Source: Beggiatoa alba B18LD | GTDB lineage: Bacteria > Pseudomonadota > Gammaproteobacteria > Beggiatoales > Beggiatoaceae | Assembly (NCBI RefSeq): GCF_000245015.1 | Contig: NZ_JH600070.1 | Location: 2,746,079-2,810,078 of the forward strand | Direction: 5' to 3' | Length of the DNA stretch: 64,000 nt | Part shown: positions 1 to 9,860 of the stretch, piece by piece | Numbering within the stretch: position 1 is the first letter of the stretch | Layout of the letters: every line of letters starts with the position of its first letter | Translations under genes and position numbers: made by a program | The notes under the pieces: model-generated | The model's database searches: none | Seen by the model: the letters and a program-made list of their open reading frames with translations, nothing else | What the model was told of the DNA's origin: nothing

Positions 1-2658
1 ACCTTAGCCAATAATCAAACAATTGATACCATTGATTTTGGTCTGACTAAACCAACAGGCAACAGCTCCATCGGCGACACAGTTTGGAATGATAAGGACA
101 AAGATGGCGTTCAAGACTCTGATGAAACACCTGTTTCTGGTGTAGTTGTGACCTTAACGGGTGCAGGTAAAGATGGCGTATTCGGCACGGCTGACGACAC
201 CACTTTAACCACGACAACCGACAGTAACGGCAAGTATCTGTTTGATAATCTGGACGCAGGGATTTACAAAGTCTCGATTGATGTTTCAAGTGATAAAGAA
301 ATTACCACGCCTAACAGCTTTAATCCTGTCACGTTAAGTAAAGACCAACACATTGATACAGTTGATTTTGGCTTATACACCCCTAGAAGTTCCATCGGCG
401 ACACAGTTTGGAATGATAAGGACAAAGACGGCGTTCAAGACTCTGATGAAAGTCCTGTTTCTGGTGTAGTTGTGACCTTAACGGGTGCGGGCAAAGATGG
501 CGTATTCGGCACGGCTGACGACACCACTTTAACCACAACAACCGACAGTAACGGCAAATATCTGTTTGATAACTTGGACGCAGGGATTTATAAAGTCTCG
601 ATTTCAAGTGATAAAGAAATCACGACACCTAACAGCTTAAATCCTGTGACGTTAGGTAAAGACCAACATATTGATACAGTTGACTTTGGTTTGTACAAAC
701 CTACCAGCTCTATTGGGGATTATGTTTGGAATGATGCGGATAAAGATGGCATTCAAGACGCAGATGAATCCCCTGTTGCGGGTATTACTGTCACCTTAAT
801 AGGTGCAGGTAAAGATGGCGTATTCGGTACAGCTGACGACTTTACTTTAACGACAATGACTAACAATAACGGGTTCTACCGTTTTGATGGTTTAGACGCA
901 GGGATTTATCGCGTTTCTGTCACACCGCCAACAGGCTCAGAAATCACCACACCTAACAGCTTTAATCCTGTCAATTTAGGACAGAATCAAAATATCGACA
1001 CGGTGGACTTTGGTTTATACCGTCCTGACAGTGCGATTGGCGATTATGTTTGGAATGATGTGGATAAAGATGGCATTCAAGATACGGATGAATCTCCTGT
1101 TGCGGGTATTACTGTCACCTTAATAGGTGCGGGTAAAGATGGTGTATTCGGTACAGCTGACGACATCACGTTAACCACGACAACCAACAGTAACGGCAAA
1201 TATCTATTTGATAACTTAGACGCTGGACTTTATAAAGTTTCCATTGAAGCCCCCGCAGGCATGAGCATTACCACCCCTGCCAGCTTTAACCCTGTCACTC
1301 TCGGTTCTAACCAATTTATTGATACGGTGGACTTTGGCTTATACCGTCCAACTATCAAAATCGGTGATTATATTTGGTTTGATGAAGATGGCGACGGCAT
1401 TCAAGATGAGAATGAAAAAGGCATTGCAGGTGTCACCGTACAACTTACGTGGGGCGGTTTAGACAACAACCTCGACACCGTTGAAGATAATCAAACCTTC
1501 ATCACAATTACCGATGAAAACGGACATTATCAGTTTGATAACTTGGAATTAGGACGCTACAAGCTGGAAGTGATTAGCGGTATTTCTAATGACTTAAAAG
1601 GCATTGAAAAAGGTCAATCTATCGGCGTTGGACACACCACGTTAGATATTACCGAAGACCGTTATTATGATGAAATGGATTTTGGTTATATCAAACAAGA
1701 TGATAACGGAAACGGTAGCGGTACTGATGATGGTGACAATGGCGGCGACGGTGACACAGAGACCGAACAAGCGACGCTGTTAATTGAAAAAACAGACGGG
1801 CGCGAGGTCATTATCGCAGGGCAAGAAACCACTTACAGCATCACGATTAGCAATATTAGCGATGTGACCGCTAAACAAGTCATCATTACAGACTTCCTGC
1901 CTGAAGGTAGCATCTTTATCAGTGCTAGCGATGGCGGAGAATTAGATACACAAGGCAATGTGATTTTTGATGCAATGACCCTTAACGGACATGCAGAAAA
2001 AACGGTAACAGTCACATTAGTAACACCGTCAACCGTTGGTTTAAGTAATACCGCTGTGACCAATATCGCACAAGTTGAATTCCAAAACGGTTCTGCTGTG
2101 TCTGCGGGCGATGTAAACCGCGTATTAGGCTATGAATACAATATCTTTACTGACCGCCTTATTAATCGTGGAGAAGATATATTCTTCTTTAAACGGAGCG
2201 ATTTACAATACAGTTTACCGCCATTACCCATTTACCCCATTTATAGCGGTATGGTTGCCCCTGGAACAACGTTAGAAGTCATCCTCTACGGTGAAAACGG
2301 CTTAGAACTAGGCTCTCAAACCGTCATGGGCGATACAGGCGGAAACTGGATGGCATCCTTCCCCAGCATCATCCTGCACGACACACCACATTCAATGCGC
2401 GTTGTTCAACTCAGTTCGCTGTATAACGACAACACCATGAGTATCTTTGATGTGCGTACCTTCTTTGTGCCTGCACTGACACCGCAACTATTCTTTAGCC
2501 ACGATATGACCGTGCCTAAAGTCATTGAACTCAGCCCACCGTTATTACTAAAAGCCTTGCATCAAGTCTATGCAAACCCGCTCGCCGTAAAGTGGAACGA
2601 CTTTGATAACTACCAATTCGTCGCATCCTCTAGCACAACGACTCAAGCGAACTTCTAA
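1..2658 (+). CDS. SdrD/B-type repeat surface protein, 5'-truncated by window edge
   Basis: The reading frame is open from base 1 to the TAA at 2656-2658, so the true start lies upstream of the window; the first internal ATG at 148 is mid-domain and not a start. Visible are five SdrD B-like (Cna-B-like) domains of about 106-108 residues, each opening with an IGD-x-VW motif and an acidic DxDxDG loop (for example [12 protein letters not shown]), typical of calcium-binding spacer domains of large adhesins. After a Gly/Asp-rich linker (about 1699-1770) comes a DUF11/CARDB-like domain (about 1780-2090), then an unrecognised C-terminal region of about 190 residues. No sortase motif is visible. The next gene is a TolC-type outer-membrane protein, which suggests, but does not prove, export or surface anchoring together. 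Likely role: extracellular adhesin or surface-layer protein. Confidence 0.85.
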   Translation, partial: TLANNQTIDTIDFGLTKPTGNSSIGDTVWNDKDKDGVQDSDETPVSGVVVTLTGAGKDGVFGTADDTTLTTTTDSNGKYLFDNLDAGIYKVSIDVSSDKEITTPNSFNPVTLSKDQHIDTVDFGLYTPRSSIGDTVWNDKDKDGVQDSDESPVSGVVVTLTGAGKDGVFGTADDTTLTTTTDSNGKYLFDNLDAGIYKVSISSDKEITTPNSLNPVTLGKDQHIDTVDFGLYKPTSSIGDYVWNDADKDGIQDADESPVAGITVTLIGAGKDGVFGTADDFTLTTMTNNNGFYRFDGLDAGIYRVSVTPPTGSEITTPNSFNPVNLGQNQNIDTVDFGLYRPDSAIGDYVWNDVDKDGIQDTDESPVAGITVTLIGAGKDGVFGTADDITLTTTTNSNGKYLFDNLDAGLYKVSIEAPAGMSITTPASFNPVTLGSNQFIDTVDFGLYRPTIKIGDYIWFDEDGDGIQDENEKGIAGVTVQLTWGGLDNNLDTVEDNQTFITITDENGHYQFDNLELGRYKLEVISGISNDLKGIEKGQSIGVGHTTLDITEDRYYDEMDFGYIKQDDNGNGSGTDDGDNGGDGDTETEQATLLIEKTDGREVIIAGQETTYSITISNISDVTAKQVIITDFLPEGSIFISASDGGELDTQGNVIFDAMTLNGHAEKTVTVTLVTPSTVGLSNTAVTNIAQVEFQNGSAVSAGDVNRVLGYEYNIFTDRLINRGEDIFFFKRSDLQYSLPPLPIYPIYSGMVAPGTTLEVILYGENGLELGSQTVMGDTGGNWMASFPSIILHDTPHSMRVVQLSSLYNDNTMSIFDVRTFFVPALTPQLFFSHDMTVPKVIELSPPLLLKALHQVYANPLAVKWNDFDNYQFVASSSTTTQANF
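67..1695 (+). repeat. Five tandem coding repeats (~324 bp SdrD/B units)
   Basis: Units begin at about 67, 391, 709, 1033 and 1357. Spacings are 324, 318, 324 and 324 bp. The first two units are nearly identical at the DNA level; the second lacks two codons near its end (SIDVSS in unit 1 against SISS in unit 2). Unit 5 is the most diverged. The repeats are in frame, so unit gain or loss would keep the protein intact. Confidence 0.9.
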
Positions 2659-2678
2659 TTATCTTAATTATTTCTAAT

Positions 2679-2707
2679 ACATGCTGTCTTATAAAAAGAC
2701 AGCATGT
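2679..2707 (+). terminator. 12-bp hairpin after the repeat protein gene
   Basis: Perfect inverted repeat ACATGCTGTCTT / AAGACAGCATGT with a 5-nt loop, 20 bp after the stop codon. It is followed only by a short TAT run, so termination may be partial. It separates the surface-protein gene from the OmpA-TolC gene. Confidence 0.6.
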
Positions 2708-2747
2708 TATTTGCTATCGCTTTTAATTTAAATAAGGACAAAAAACA

Positions 2748-4997
2748 ATGCTTCCAACCTACCGTTATACCCCTTTACTGCTCAGTGTCTTAGTGCTCAA
2801 TGCGTGCAGTTCCTCCCCTTCTTACGAAAAACGCTACGACCAAATCAGCGACCCCATCCGCAAAGAATACCAACAACTCGCTGAACAATTAGGCTATGAC
2901 GCTTACAGCTATGATTTTGTACTAGAAACACAAAACGGCGTTTTAACCGTTGTCCCCGCTGACAAAGCAGGTCAAGCTCCCAGCGCAAACCCCAATCCAG
3001 CGCAACAATTCGTATTACACGTCAATTACCAAGGGGGCGACCTTGCCGCATTAGACCAAGCCGCAAAAACCAAATTAGACCAAGTCATCACCCCATTACG
3101 CAGTCAAACCAATATTAAAATTCACGTAATCGGTCATGCAAACAACCGCCCGTTAAAATCCAATGCACTTTATAGCGACAACCAAGCCTTAAGCGAAGCC
3201 CGCGCGAAAGTCGTTGCCGATTACGTACAACAAGCCTTAAACCTTCCCACAACGGCTGTAACCTATAGCGGTGCAGGAGATACCCAACCCATCGCCAGCA
3301 ACGCCACTGCCGAAGGCAGGAACTTAAACCGCCGTGTCGAACTCAACATTGATTCAGCCACCCCAGAAGCAACTAACACCGTTATATCCAACCGCCTCGC
3401 CCCCAGCGACCCCTTACCCCCCTTAAACTTTGAATACGACTTATGGTGGGAACGCCTAACCAAAGAACAACTAAACACCAGCTCCAACCCCGTTCGCTTT
3501 ACCGTAGAAGACCTACTCCTCCGCGCAACCAAAAACTCAAGCCAAATTAAAGTATTCAGCGAATTACCGCTAATCCGTCAAACCGCTATCCAAGAAGCCG
3601 AAGGCAAATTTGACACACACGCCTTTGTCGAAGGCAAATACAACGATTTAGACGAAGCACTCGGCAGCACGCTACGCACAGGACGGACAACAGGACGTTT
3701 TGAAGAACAAGAATGGAGCTTAGAAGCAGGCGCACGTAAACCACTGACAACAGGGGGAGAAATTGAACTTTCACAAAAAATTGGCACATTAAAAAATAAC
3801 TCCGACTACTTAATTCCCAATCCCCAAGCAAACGCCCGTCTAGCTTTAACCTACCGCCAACCCCTCCTAAACGGCGCGGGGATTGAATACAACGAAACCA
3901 CCATCGAAGTCGCCAAAGTTGACCAATCCATCTCAATGGACGAATTCACCCGCCAAGTACAAGCCCATTTACTAGAAATCGAACGCAGTTACTGGAGCTT
4001 ATACCTTGAACGCGCCACCTTATTACAGAAAAAACGCCTATTAGCCGAAGCAGAAAGCACCGTTAAAGAACTCAAATCCCGCGATGCCCTGCGTAGCCAA
4101 GTCATCAACGCCGAAGCCGTCTTAACCGCCCGTCGTGCCGACAGCATCCGCTATGAACAATCCGTTCGCAATGCAGAAGCAAAACTCGTTTCACTGGTTA
4201 ACGACCCCACCCTAATCATGAAACAAGATTTCGAACTCATCCCCATGACCCTTCCTGAAAAAGACTTTGCCCGCGCCAACATGTCCCAATCAGTGAAACT
4301 CGCTTTAGAAAAACGCCCCGAAATCAACCAAGCCTTTAAACAACTCCGCGCTGGGGTTATGCGTGCCAGCATGAGCGAAAACGAAGTATTACCCGTATTA
4401 AACCTCGTTTTAGGCACATATTTAGACGGTTTAGCCGAAGGCAAAGACACAGGCAACGCCATAGACGACGAATTTAACGAAGGCAAACCCAGCTTTACCG
4501 CAGGCTTACTCTTTGACATGCCCTTAAGCAACAACGTCGCTAAAGCCCGCGAACAACGTCGCCGTTTAGAAGTCCGCCAACTCGTCAACCAACTCCGCAC
4601 CACTATCGACACCGTCTTCTTAGAAGTTCAAGTTGCCAGCCGTGAAGTAGATACCGCTTATCGGGACTTAAGCAGTAAATACCAAGCCATGCTTGCCAGT
4701 CACGCCAAACGGGAAACCCTTAAAGAACGTCGTGACTTACTCAGCAGTGCCGAACAAACCAACTACTTACAAAATTACCTAGATGCCCAACAAGAATTAG
4801 CCAGTAGCGAAGAAGGCTTTTTAACCGCCTACATCACTTACAACATTGCCCAAGCCAATTTACGCCGTGCTGAAGGGGTATTATTAGAAGTGAAAAAACT
4901 TGAAGCGGTAGAAATGGAAGAAGAAAGCTATTACGGAGATAAACTACCCACGCTGAAAATCCAACCTAAAACGGAAGAAAATAGCGTTAAAAATTAG
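2748..4997 (+). CDS. OmpA-TolC fusion outer-membrane lipoprotein
   Basis: A 749-residue protein that starts with a lipoprotein signal (lipobox LNAC, acylated Cys20). Residues about 85-200 form an OmpA/MotB-type peptidoglycan-binding domain, shown by the LSEARAKVVADYVQ helix and the closing GRNLNRRVEL motif near residue 191. From about residue 250 to 730 it is a TolC-type outer-membrane efflux domain (two OEP repeats, long coiled coils around residues 400-480 and 620-720). TolC proteins are normally about 430-500 residues without an OmpA part, so this is a true fusion in one open frame. AAGGA 9 nt before the ATG supports the start. It lies directly after the SdrD/B-type protein, and could be its export channel, tethered to the cell wall; no inner-membrane ABC or adaptor genes are in the window. 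Confidence 0.9.
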   Translation: MLPTYRYTPLLLSVLVLNACSSSPSYEKRYDQISDPIRKEYQQLAEQLGYDAYSYDFVLETQNGVLTVVPADKAGQAPSANPNPAQQFVLHVNYQGGDLAALDQAAKTKLDQVITPLRSQTNIKIHVIGHANNRPLKSNALYSDNQALSEARAKVVADYVQQALNLPTTAVTYSGAGDTQPIASNATAEGRNLNRRVELNIDSATPEATNTVISNRLAPSDPLPPLNFEYDLWWERLTKEQLNTSSNPVRFTVEDLLLRATKNSSQIKVFSELPLIRQTAIQEAEGKFDTHAFVEGKYNDLDEALGSTLRTGRTTGRFEEQEWSLEAGARKPLTTGGEIELSQKIGTLKNNSDYLIPNPQANARLALTYRQPLLNGAGIEYNETTIEVAKVDQSISMDEFTRQVQAHLLEIERSYWSLYLERATLLQKKRLLAEAESTVKELKSRDALRSQVINAEAVLTARRADSIRYEQSVRNAEAKLVSLVNDPTLIMKQDFELIPMTLPEKDFARANMSQSVKLALEKRPEINQAFKQLRAGVMRASMSENEVLPVLNLVLGTYLDGLAEGKDTGNAIDDEFNEGKPSFTAGLLFDMPLSNNVAKAREQRRRLEVRQLVNQLRTTIDTVFLEVQVASREVDTAYRDLSSKYQAMLASHAKRETLKERRDLLSSAEQTNYLQNYLDAQQELASSEEGFLTAYITYNIAQANLRRAEGVLLEVKKLEAVEMEEESYYGDKLPTLKIQPKTEENSVKN

Positions 4998-5012
4998 TTG
5001 ATTAGCTTTAAA

Positions 5013-5043
5013 TGCTAGCCATTAAGGGATTTAATGGCTAGCA
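5013..5043 (+). terminator. 13-bp perfect hairpin after OmpA-TolC gene
   Basis: TGCTAGCCATTAA and its exact reverse complement flank a GGGAT loop, 15 bp after the stop codon. There is no T-tract, so it is either a weak or Rho-assisted terminator or an mRNA 3' stabiliser. It separates the export gene from the polysaccharide locus. Confidence 0.55.
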
Positions 5044-5204
5044 ACCCGCCTAAATCTCCTCTGTAATTATCCCTAGTGAATTTACAACTTTTATCGGTAT
5101 AATCCCCACGCTTGTAGTTTTTTTTGCTTGTTCTAAACAATATTTCACATAGTCTTATTGCCGTTTTAATAAACTCACCGTTTTACCAAAAACAATAAAA
5201 CACA

Positions 5205-5975
5205 ATGAAAGCTATTATTCTTGCAGGCGGTTTAGGAACTCGTATCAGTGAAGAAACCCATCTACGCCCTAAACCGATGGTAGAAATCGGCGGACATCCC
5301 ATCCTATGGCACATCATGAAAATCTACTCAGCGTATGGTATTCATGATTTCATCATCTGCTTAGGATACAAGGGATATATCATCAAAGAATATTTTGCGA
5401 ACTATTTTCTACATACATCCGATGTAACCTTTGATATGGTTAATAACCATATGGAAGTTCACCAAAATAGTGCAGAACCTTGGAGAGTCACACTGGTTGA
5501 TACTGGTGAAAAGACCATGACAGGGGGACGCTTAAAACGAGTTCGTCAATACTTAACAGAAAATGAAGATTTCTGTTTTACCTATGGTGATGGTGTCAGC
5601 AACGTTAATATTGCCGAACTAATAGCATTTCATAAAACGCAAAAAACCCTTGCAACCTTGACTGCAACCCAACCACCCGGTCGGTTTGGTGCGATTAACA
5701 TCCAAAAACACCTAATCACCAGCTTTGAAGAAAAGCCACAAGGCGATGGTAATTGGGTCAATGGCGGGTTTTTTATCCTATCCCCAAAAATAATTGATTA
5801 TATTAAAGATGATACGACCGTCTGGGAACGCGAACCCTTAGAACGTTTAGCCCAAGAAGGACAACTTTCTGCATTTTTACATACAGACTTTTGGCAACCG
5901 ATGGACACCTTGCGGGATAAAACCTTATTAGAAGAATTATGGCAATCAGGGAACGCGCCATGGAAAGTCTGGTAA
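5205..5975 (+). CDS. rfbF: Glucose-1-phosphate cytidylyltransferase
   Basis: Makes CDP-glucose from CTP and glucose 1-phosphate, the first step to CDP-6-deoxyhexoses. The 256 residues match the usual RfbF length (about 257). The nucleotidyltransferase signature GGLGTR-x3-ET-x3-PKPM is at residues 8-26, and the typical LWHIMK and later GDGVSN (metal-binding Asp) and VNGGFF motifs are present. It is the first gene of the 26-kb plus-strand polysaccharide locus; rfbG starts 16 bp inside its 3' end, so the two are translationally coupled. No JUMPstart element was found upstream. Confidence 0.95.
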   Translation: MKAIILAGGLGTRISEETHLRPKPMVEIGGHPILWHIMKIYSAYGIHDFIICLGYKGYIIKEYFANYFLHTSDVTFDMVNNHMEVHQNSAEPWRVTLVDTGEKTMTGGRLKRVRQYLTENEDFCFTYGDGVSNVNIAELIAFHKTQKTLATLTATQPPGRFGAINIQKHLITSFEEKPQGDGNWVNGGFFILSPKIIDYIKDDTTVWEREPLERLAQEGQLSAFLHTDFWQPMDTLRDKTLLEELWQSGNAPWKVW

Positions 5976-7042
5976 ATCCTGCTTTTTGGCAACACAAAAA
6001 AGTCCTATTAACGGGACATACAGGCTTTAAAGGCAGTTGGCTTGCGCTATGGTTACAACAATTAGGGGCTGATGTTATCGGCTACTCTTTACCGCCTCCA
6101 ACTCAACCCAACTTATATGAATTGGCACATGTTGCCCAACAGATGCAAACAACCATTGGGGATATTCGAGATTTAACCGCATTAACCCACTGTTTACAAA
6201 AATATAAACCTGATATTGTTTTCCATCTTGCCGCTCAATCACTGGTTCGCTACTCCTATCAAAACCCTGTAGAAACCTATGCCAGCAATGTCATGGGAAC
6301 AGTACATCTACTCGATGCCGTTAGACAAACAAACAGCGTTAAAGCTGTCGTTATTGTCACCAGCGATAAATGTTATGATAATCAAGAATGGATTTGGGCC
6401 TATCGCGAAAACGAACCAATGGGCGGATATGACCCCTATTCAAACAGCAAAGGCTGTGCAGAATTAGTTACAATGGCTTATCGCAATTCATTTTTTCACC
6501 CCGCAAATTATGCACAACATGGCGTTGCCATCGCCAGTGTTCGAGCGGGTAACGTGATAGGTGGAGGCGATTGGGCGCAAGATAGACTCATACCAGATAT
6601 TCTACAAGCCTTTATCGCAAATCGTCCTGTCCAAATTCGCAACCCACACGCTATCCGCCCATGGCAACTAGTCCTAGAACCCCTACAAGGCTATTTACTC
6701 CTTGCAGAAAAATTATATTTGGAAGGGACAAAATTTGCCGAAGGCTGGAATTTTGGTGCGGAAGAAAAAGACAGCCGCCCCGTTCAATGGATAGTTGAAA
6801 AATTAGCCCAGATTTGGGGCAGTGGCGCGACATGGCAAACAGACAATTTACAACATCCCCATGAAGCCCACTACTTAAAACTAGATTCAACAAAAGCAAA
6901 AACTTATCTAGGCTGGCAACCTAAATTGTCACTAGAAACCAGCCTAACGTGGATAGTAGAATGGTATCAACACTACTTGCACCAAGCCGACATGGAAACT
7001 ATCACTCGAGCACAAATTGCTAATTATCAAAAACTAAGTTAA
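5960..7042 (+). CDS. rfbG: CDP-glucose 4,6-dehydratase
   Basis: Converts CDP-glucose to CDP-4-keto-6-deoxyglucose in the cytoplasm. It is an extended SDR enzyme: NAD-binding [10 protein letters not shown] near residue 20, the strongly conserved SDKCYDN stretch, and catalytic YDPYSNSK near residue 160, closely following Salmonella RfbG along its whole length (360 residues). I chose ATG 5960 over the in-frame ATG at 5939 because the family begins just before the [12 protein letters not shown] block and an AGGGA lies 8 bp upstream. It overlaps rfbF by 16 bp. Confidence 0.95.
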   Translation: MESLVNPAFWQHKKVLLTGHTGFKGSWLALWLQQLGADVIGYSLPPPTQPNLYELAHVAQQMQTTIGDIRDLTALTHCLQKYKPDIVFHLAAQSLVRYSYQNPVETYASNVMGTVHLLDAVRQTNSVKAVVIVTSDKCYDNQEWIWAYRENEPMGGYDPYSNSKGCAELVTMAYRNSFFHPANYAQHGVAIASVRAGNVIGGGDWAQDRLIPDILQAFIANRPVQIRNPHAIRPWQLVLEPLQGYLLLAEKLYLEGTKFAEGWNFGAEEKDSRPVQWIVEKLAQIWGSGATWQTDNLQHPHEAHYLKLDSTKAKTYLGWQPKLSLETSLTWIVEWYQHYLHQADMETITRAQIANYQKLS

Positions 7043-7062
7043 TTGATAAATAGAGAAAAAAC

Positions 7063-7680
7063 ATGTCGTTTACTTCATATAAAACGCTCAGTCAAGTTGT
7101 GCAATCGTTTCACCTGTCCTATCAAGAAACAAACTTTATTGAGCCTCAAGTATTTACTGTTAACGACTACTTACGGGCTGAATTAACATTTAACTTAACA
7201 GAACTTGTCGTTGATAGTTCTGAATACGCACTCTGTGAAAATATCATTTACCCCATTTTGCGTGAAATTTGGAAGGCTTACAAAACTGATTTTATGCTGT
7301 GGAGTCATCATCCTTTAGGAGAAAATGAGACACTCACAGACATACCTGATTATTTAATTGCGAAACGTTCACCACTAGGCAAAATTGTTTTTGAACAACC
7401 TTATTTCATTGTTGTAGAAGCAAAAAAAGATAATTTTAGTGAAGGGTGGGGACAATGTGCAGCCGAGCTAGTCGCAATACAACAACTCAACCAAATACCA
7501 GAACAGACTTTATTTGGCATAGTTACTAACGCGGAACGTTGGGAGTTTGCAAAATTACAACAGCAACAACTCACTAAAAATCAAAGTGGATACCAAATAG
7601 AAAACTTAAATGAATTATTTGCTGCGATTAACTACGTATTTCTTGAAAGTCAAAAACAACTAAAAACCAACTCAAACTAA
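7063..7680 (+). CDS. PD-(D/E)XK-fold protein of unknown function
   Basis: A 205-residue soluble protein. Around residues 107-131 it shows the pattern of the restriction-endonuclease-like fold: an Asp in IPDYLI, then VVEAKKDN (the E-x-K half of the motif), followed by a helix with GWGQCAAEL. It is a clear relative of the protein at 13307-13909 in the same locus: both share PIL-x-E, DYLI/DFLI, VEAK-x-DN, QC-x-AE and a GIVT/GVVT strand. Such proteins are common in filamentous sulfur bacteria and cyanobacteria and have no established role. It sits between rfbG and a sugar methyltransferase and is unlikely to take part in sugar synthesis. Confidence 0.75.
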   Translation: MSFTSYKTLSQVVQSFHLSYQETNFIEPQVFTVNDYLRAELTFNLTELVVDSSEYALCENIIYPILREIWKAYKTDFMLWSHHPLGENETLTDIPDYLIAKRSPLGKIVFEQPYFIVVEAKKDNFSEGWGQCAAELVAIQQLNQIPEQTLFGIVTNAERWEFAKLQQQQLTKNQSGYQIENLNELFAAINYVFLESQKQLKTNSN

Positions 7681-7709
7681 CTAAAGCAAAAAACACAGTG
7701 GATTAACGC

Positions 7710-8942
7710 ATGACACAACATTCTTGCCGTTTTTGTGGAGCTTCATTACACCACTCCTTTTGTGATTTAGGCATGTCCCCCTTATCTAACGCCTATCTAA
7801 CAACAACACAACTGAACCTCATGGAGCGTTTTTACCCCCTTCATGCCTACGTCTGTGAAAAATGCTTTTTAGTACAACTCCCTGAATTTGAAACACCTGA
7901 ACAAATATTCAGCGACTACGCCTATTTTTCTTCCTACTCAGAAAGTTGGTTACAACATGCCAAAAAATACACCGACGACATGTGCGCCCAATTTTCACTC
8001 ACAGAAAAAAGCCAAATCATAGAAATTGCGAGTAACGACGGCTACTTACTCCAATACTTTAAAGAAAAAAATATACCCGTATTAGGCATAGAACCCGCTG
8101 CTAACGTTGCAAAAGTCGCCGAACAAAAAGGAATCCCCACCTTAGTCAAATTCTTCGGCACAACAACCGCGCAAGCCTTAAAAACACAAGGACAACAAGC
8201 TGACCTCCTATTAGGAAACAATGTATTAGCTCATGTTCCTGACATCAACGACTTTGTTGCGGGTATGCAAATCGCACTCAAACCCACAGGCATTATTACA
8301 ATGGAATTTCCCCATTTATTGCGCCTAATGGAACATAACCAGTTTGACACCATTTATCACGAACATTTTTCCTACCTATCAATCATTGCGGTAGAACAAA
8401 TTTTTGCAAAACAAGGCTTAACTCTTTTTGATGTCCAAGAATTACCCACGCATGGCGGGTCATTACGCATTTACGCCCGTCATACAACAAATCAACAACT
8501 ACCGATACATCCCAGCGTTACCGCGCTAAAAGCATTAGAACAACAAGCAGGACTAGATAAAATTACAACCTATCAAACCTTTGCTGAAAAAGTTCGCGAA
8601 ACAAAACGCCAAATTCTTCACTTTTTAATTGACGCAAAACGCACTAAAAAAACCATTGTCGGCTATGGCGCGCCCGCTAAAGGCAACACATTATTAAATT
8701 ACTGTGGCATTCGTAGCGACTTCATTGACTACACCGTTGACCGTAGCCCCCATAAACAAAACCATTTTCTACCCGGCACACACATTCCTATTTATGCGCC
8801 TGAAAAAATAAAAGAAACCCGCCCCGATTATGTCCTCATTCTCCCATGGAATTTAAAAACAGAAATCATAGAACAGATGGCACATATTCGTGACTGGGGC
8901 GGACAGTTTATTATCCCTATTCCACACTTAACTATTCTCTAA
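7710..8942 (+). CDS. Sugar C-methyltransferase (TylCIII/NovU type)
   Basis: A 410-residue protein with the three-part architecture of NDP-4-ketohexose 3-C-methyltransferases: an N-terminal zinc ribbon (CRFC near residue 6 and CEKC near residue 50), a SAM-binding Rossmann domain (IEIASNDGYLLQYF near residue 105), the family signature YHEHFSY near residue 215, and a C-terminal Methyltransf_14 domain (VGYGAPAKGN near residue 315). Family members transfer methyl from SAM to C-3 of a 4-keto sugar nucleotide. With rfbF and rfbG upstream, the substrate is probably derived from CDP-4-keto-6-deoxyglucose. This substrate and position are inference. Confidence 0.85.
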   Translation: MTQHSCRFCGASLHHSFCDLGMSPLSNAYLTTTQLNLMERFYPLHAYVCEKCFLVQLPEFETPEQIFSDYAYFSSYSESWLQHAKKYTDDMCAQFSLTEKSQIIEIASNDGYLLQYFKEKNIPVLGIEPAANVAKVAEQKGIPTLVKFFGTTTAQALKTQGQQADLLLGNNVLAHVPDINDFVAGMQIALKPTGIITMEFPHLLRLMEHNQFDTIYHEHFSYLSIIAVEQIFAKQGLTLFDVQELPTHGGSLRIYARHTTNQQLPIHPSVTALKALEQQAGLDKITTYQTFAEKVRETKRQILHFLIDAKRTKKTIVGYGAPAKGNTLLNYCGIRSDFIDYTVDRSPHKQNHFLPGTHIPIYAPEKIKETRPDYVLILPWNLKTEIIEQMAHIRDWGGQFIIPIPHLTIL

Positions 8943-9842
8943 ATGGCTGAAAAAGACATCGTTTCTAAACATATTTTAAAACGACTCGCCATCGATATGG
9001 CACGTTATTTATTTGATTTAGAAGTAGAGAAAGTAGAATTAGTAGAAACAGAATATCAACGGGTAGAAGACCGTCGAGCAGATTTAGTGGTACAAGTAGA
9101 AGAACCTGAACGCTACCTACTGCACATTGAGATTCAAAACAATAACGAAAATAATATGCCTATCCGCATGTTACGTTATTTCTGTGAAATCAGTGCAGCC
9201 TATCCCGCAGAAGAGATTAAACAATATATTATTTATATCGGACGCAATCCATTACGAATGGCGGATAATATCCAAAGAGATAACCTACACTATCGCTATA
9301 CCATTATCGATATGCACCGTATGGATTGCCAACAGTTTCTTGCACAAAATAATCCTGATGCTTTGGTTATGGCAATTTTGTGTGATTTTAAAGACCGCCC
9401 GCCGCGTTCAGTTGTGCAAGAAATCATTCAACGACTGGATAATATTTGCGCTGATAATTTAAGTAAATTCCGCGATTATTTGACAATGCTAGAAATTTTA
9501 TCGGATAACCGAAATTTACAAAAATTGGTGAAAGAGGAACAAGAAATGTTAAGCACTATGAAATTAAGCGAATTACCTTCTTATGAAATTGGTATTGAAC
9601 GAGGATGGCAAAAAGGACTGCAAGAAGGGCTGCAAGAAGGACGACAAGCAGGCAGACAAGAAACACTTGTAGAACTCTTAGTACAGGGATTGACACACAA
9701 GTTTGGTCAACTACCGCAAGCGTTGGAAGAACAGATTATTCATGCAGACATAGACACATTACGTCAATGGTCAATGGCTTTACTAGAAGCAACTTCGCTT
9801 GAAGCTGTTTTTCAGAATACGATAGCGATTAAGCCCAATTAA
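8943..9842 (+). CDS. Rpn-family PD-(D/E)XK nuclease/putative transposase
   Basis: A 299-residue protein starting directly after the preceding stop codon. The N-terminal domain has the nuclease pattern R-ADLVVQV followed by LLHIEIQ (D...ExQ, residues about 43-62), the variant of PD-(D/E)XK seen in the Rpn/PDDEXK transposase-like family. The tail has the usual Gly-Leu-Gln-Glu-Gly-rich coiled coil (GLQEGLQEGRQAG, about 220-235) and a DUF4351-like C-terminal segment. Rpn proteins of E. coli promote recA-independent recombination. It has no sugar-related role; it seems to be a passenger in the polysaccharide locus. Confidence 0.8.
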   Translation: MAEKDIVSKHILKRLAIDMARYLFDLEVEKVELVETEYQRVEDRRADLVVQVEEPERYLLHIEIQNNNENNMPIRMLRYFCEISAAYPAEEIKQYIIYIGRNPLRMADNIQRDNLHYRYTIIDMHRMDCQQFLAQNNPDALVMAILCDFKDRPPRSVVQEIIQRLDNICADNLSKFRDYLTMLEILSDNRNLQKLVKEEQEMLSTMKLSELPSYEIGIERGWQKGLQEGLQEGRQAGRQETLVELLVQGLTHKFGQLPQALEEQIIHADIDTLRQWSMALLEATSLEAVFQNTIAIKPN

Positions 9843-9860
9843 ACAACTATTAACAATTAG

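Noticed and set aside
47-607. Minus-strand open frames opposite the SdrD/B repeats
   Set aside because: They are mirror frames of the repetitive coding sequence, rich in Cys, His and Arg with no start-site support, and recur in each repeat unit.
67-1695. CRISPR-like or non-coding tandem repeats
   Set aside because: The periodicity of about 324 bp is in frame and encodes SdrD/B-type domains.
4151-4612. 153-residue minus-strand frame inside the OmpA-TolC gene
   Set aside because: Fully inside a confident gene and without any recognisable motif; a shadow frame.
5041-5204. JUMPstart/ops element upstream of rfbF
   Set aside because: No GGCGGTAGC-like core. A TATAAT at 5098-5103 is present, but without a good -35.
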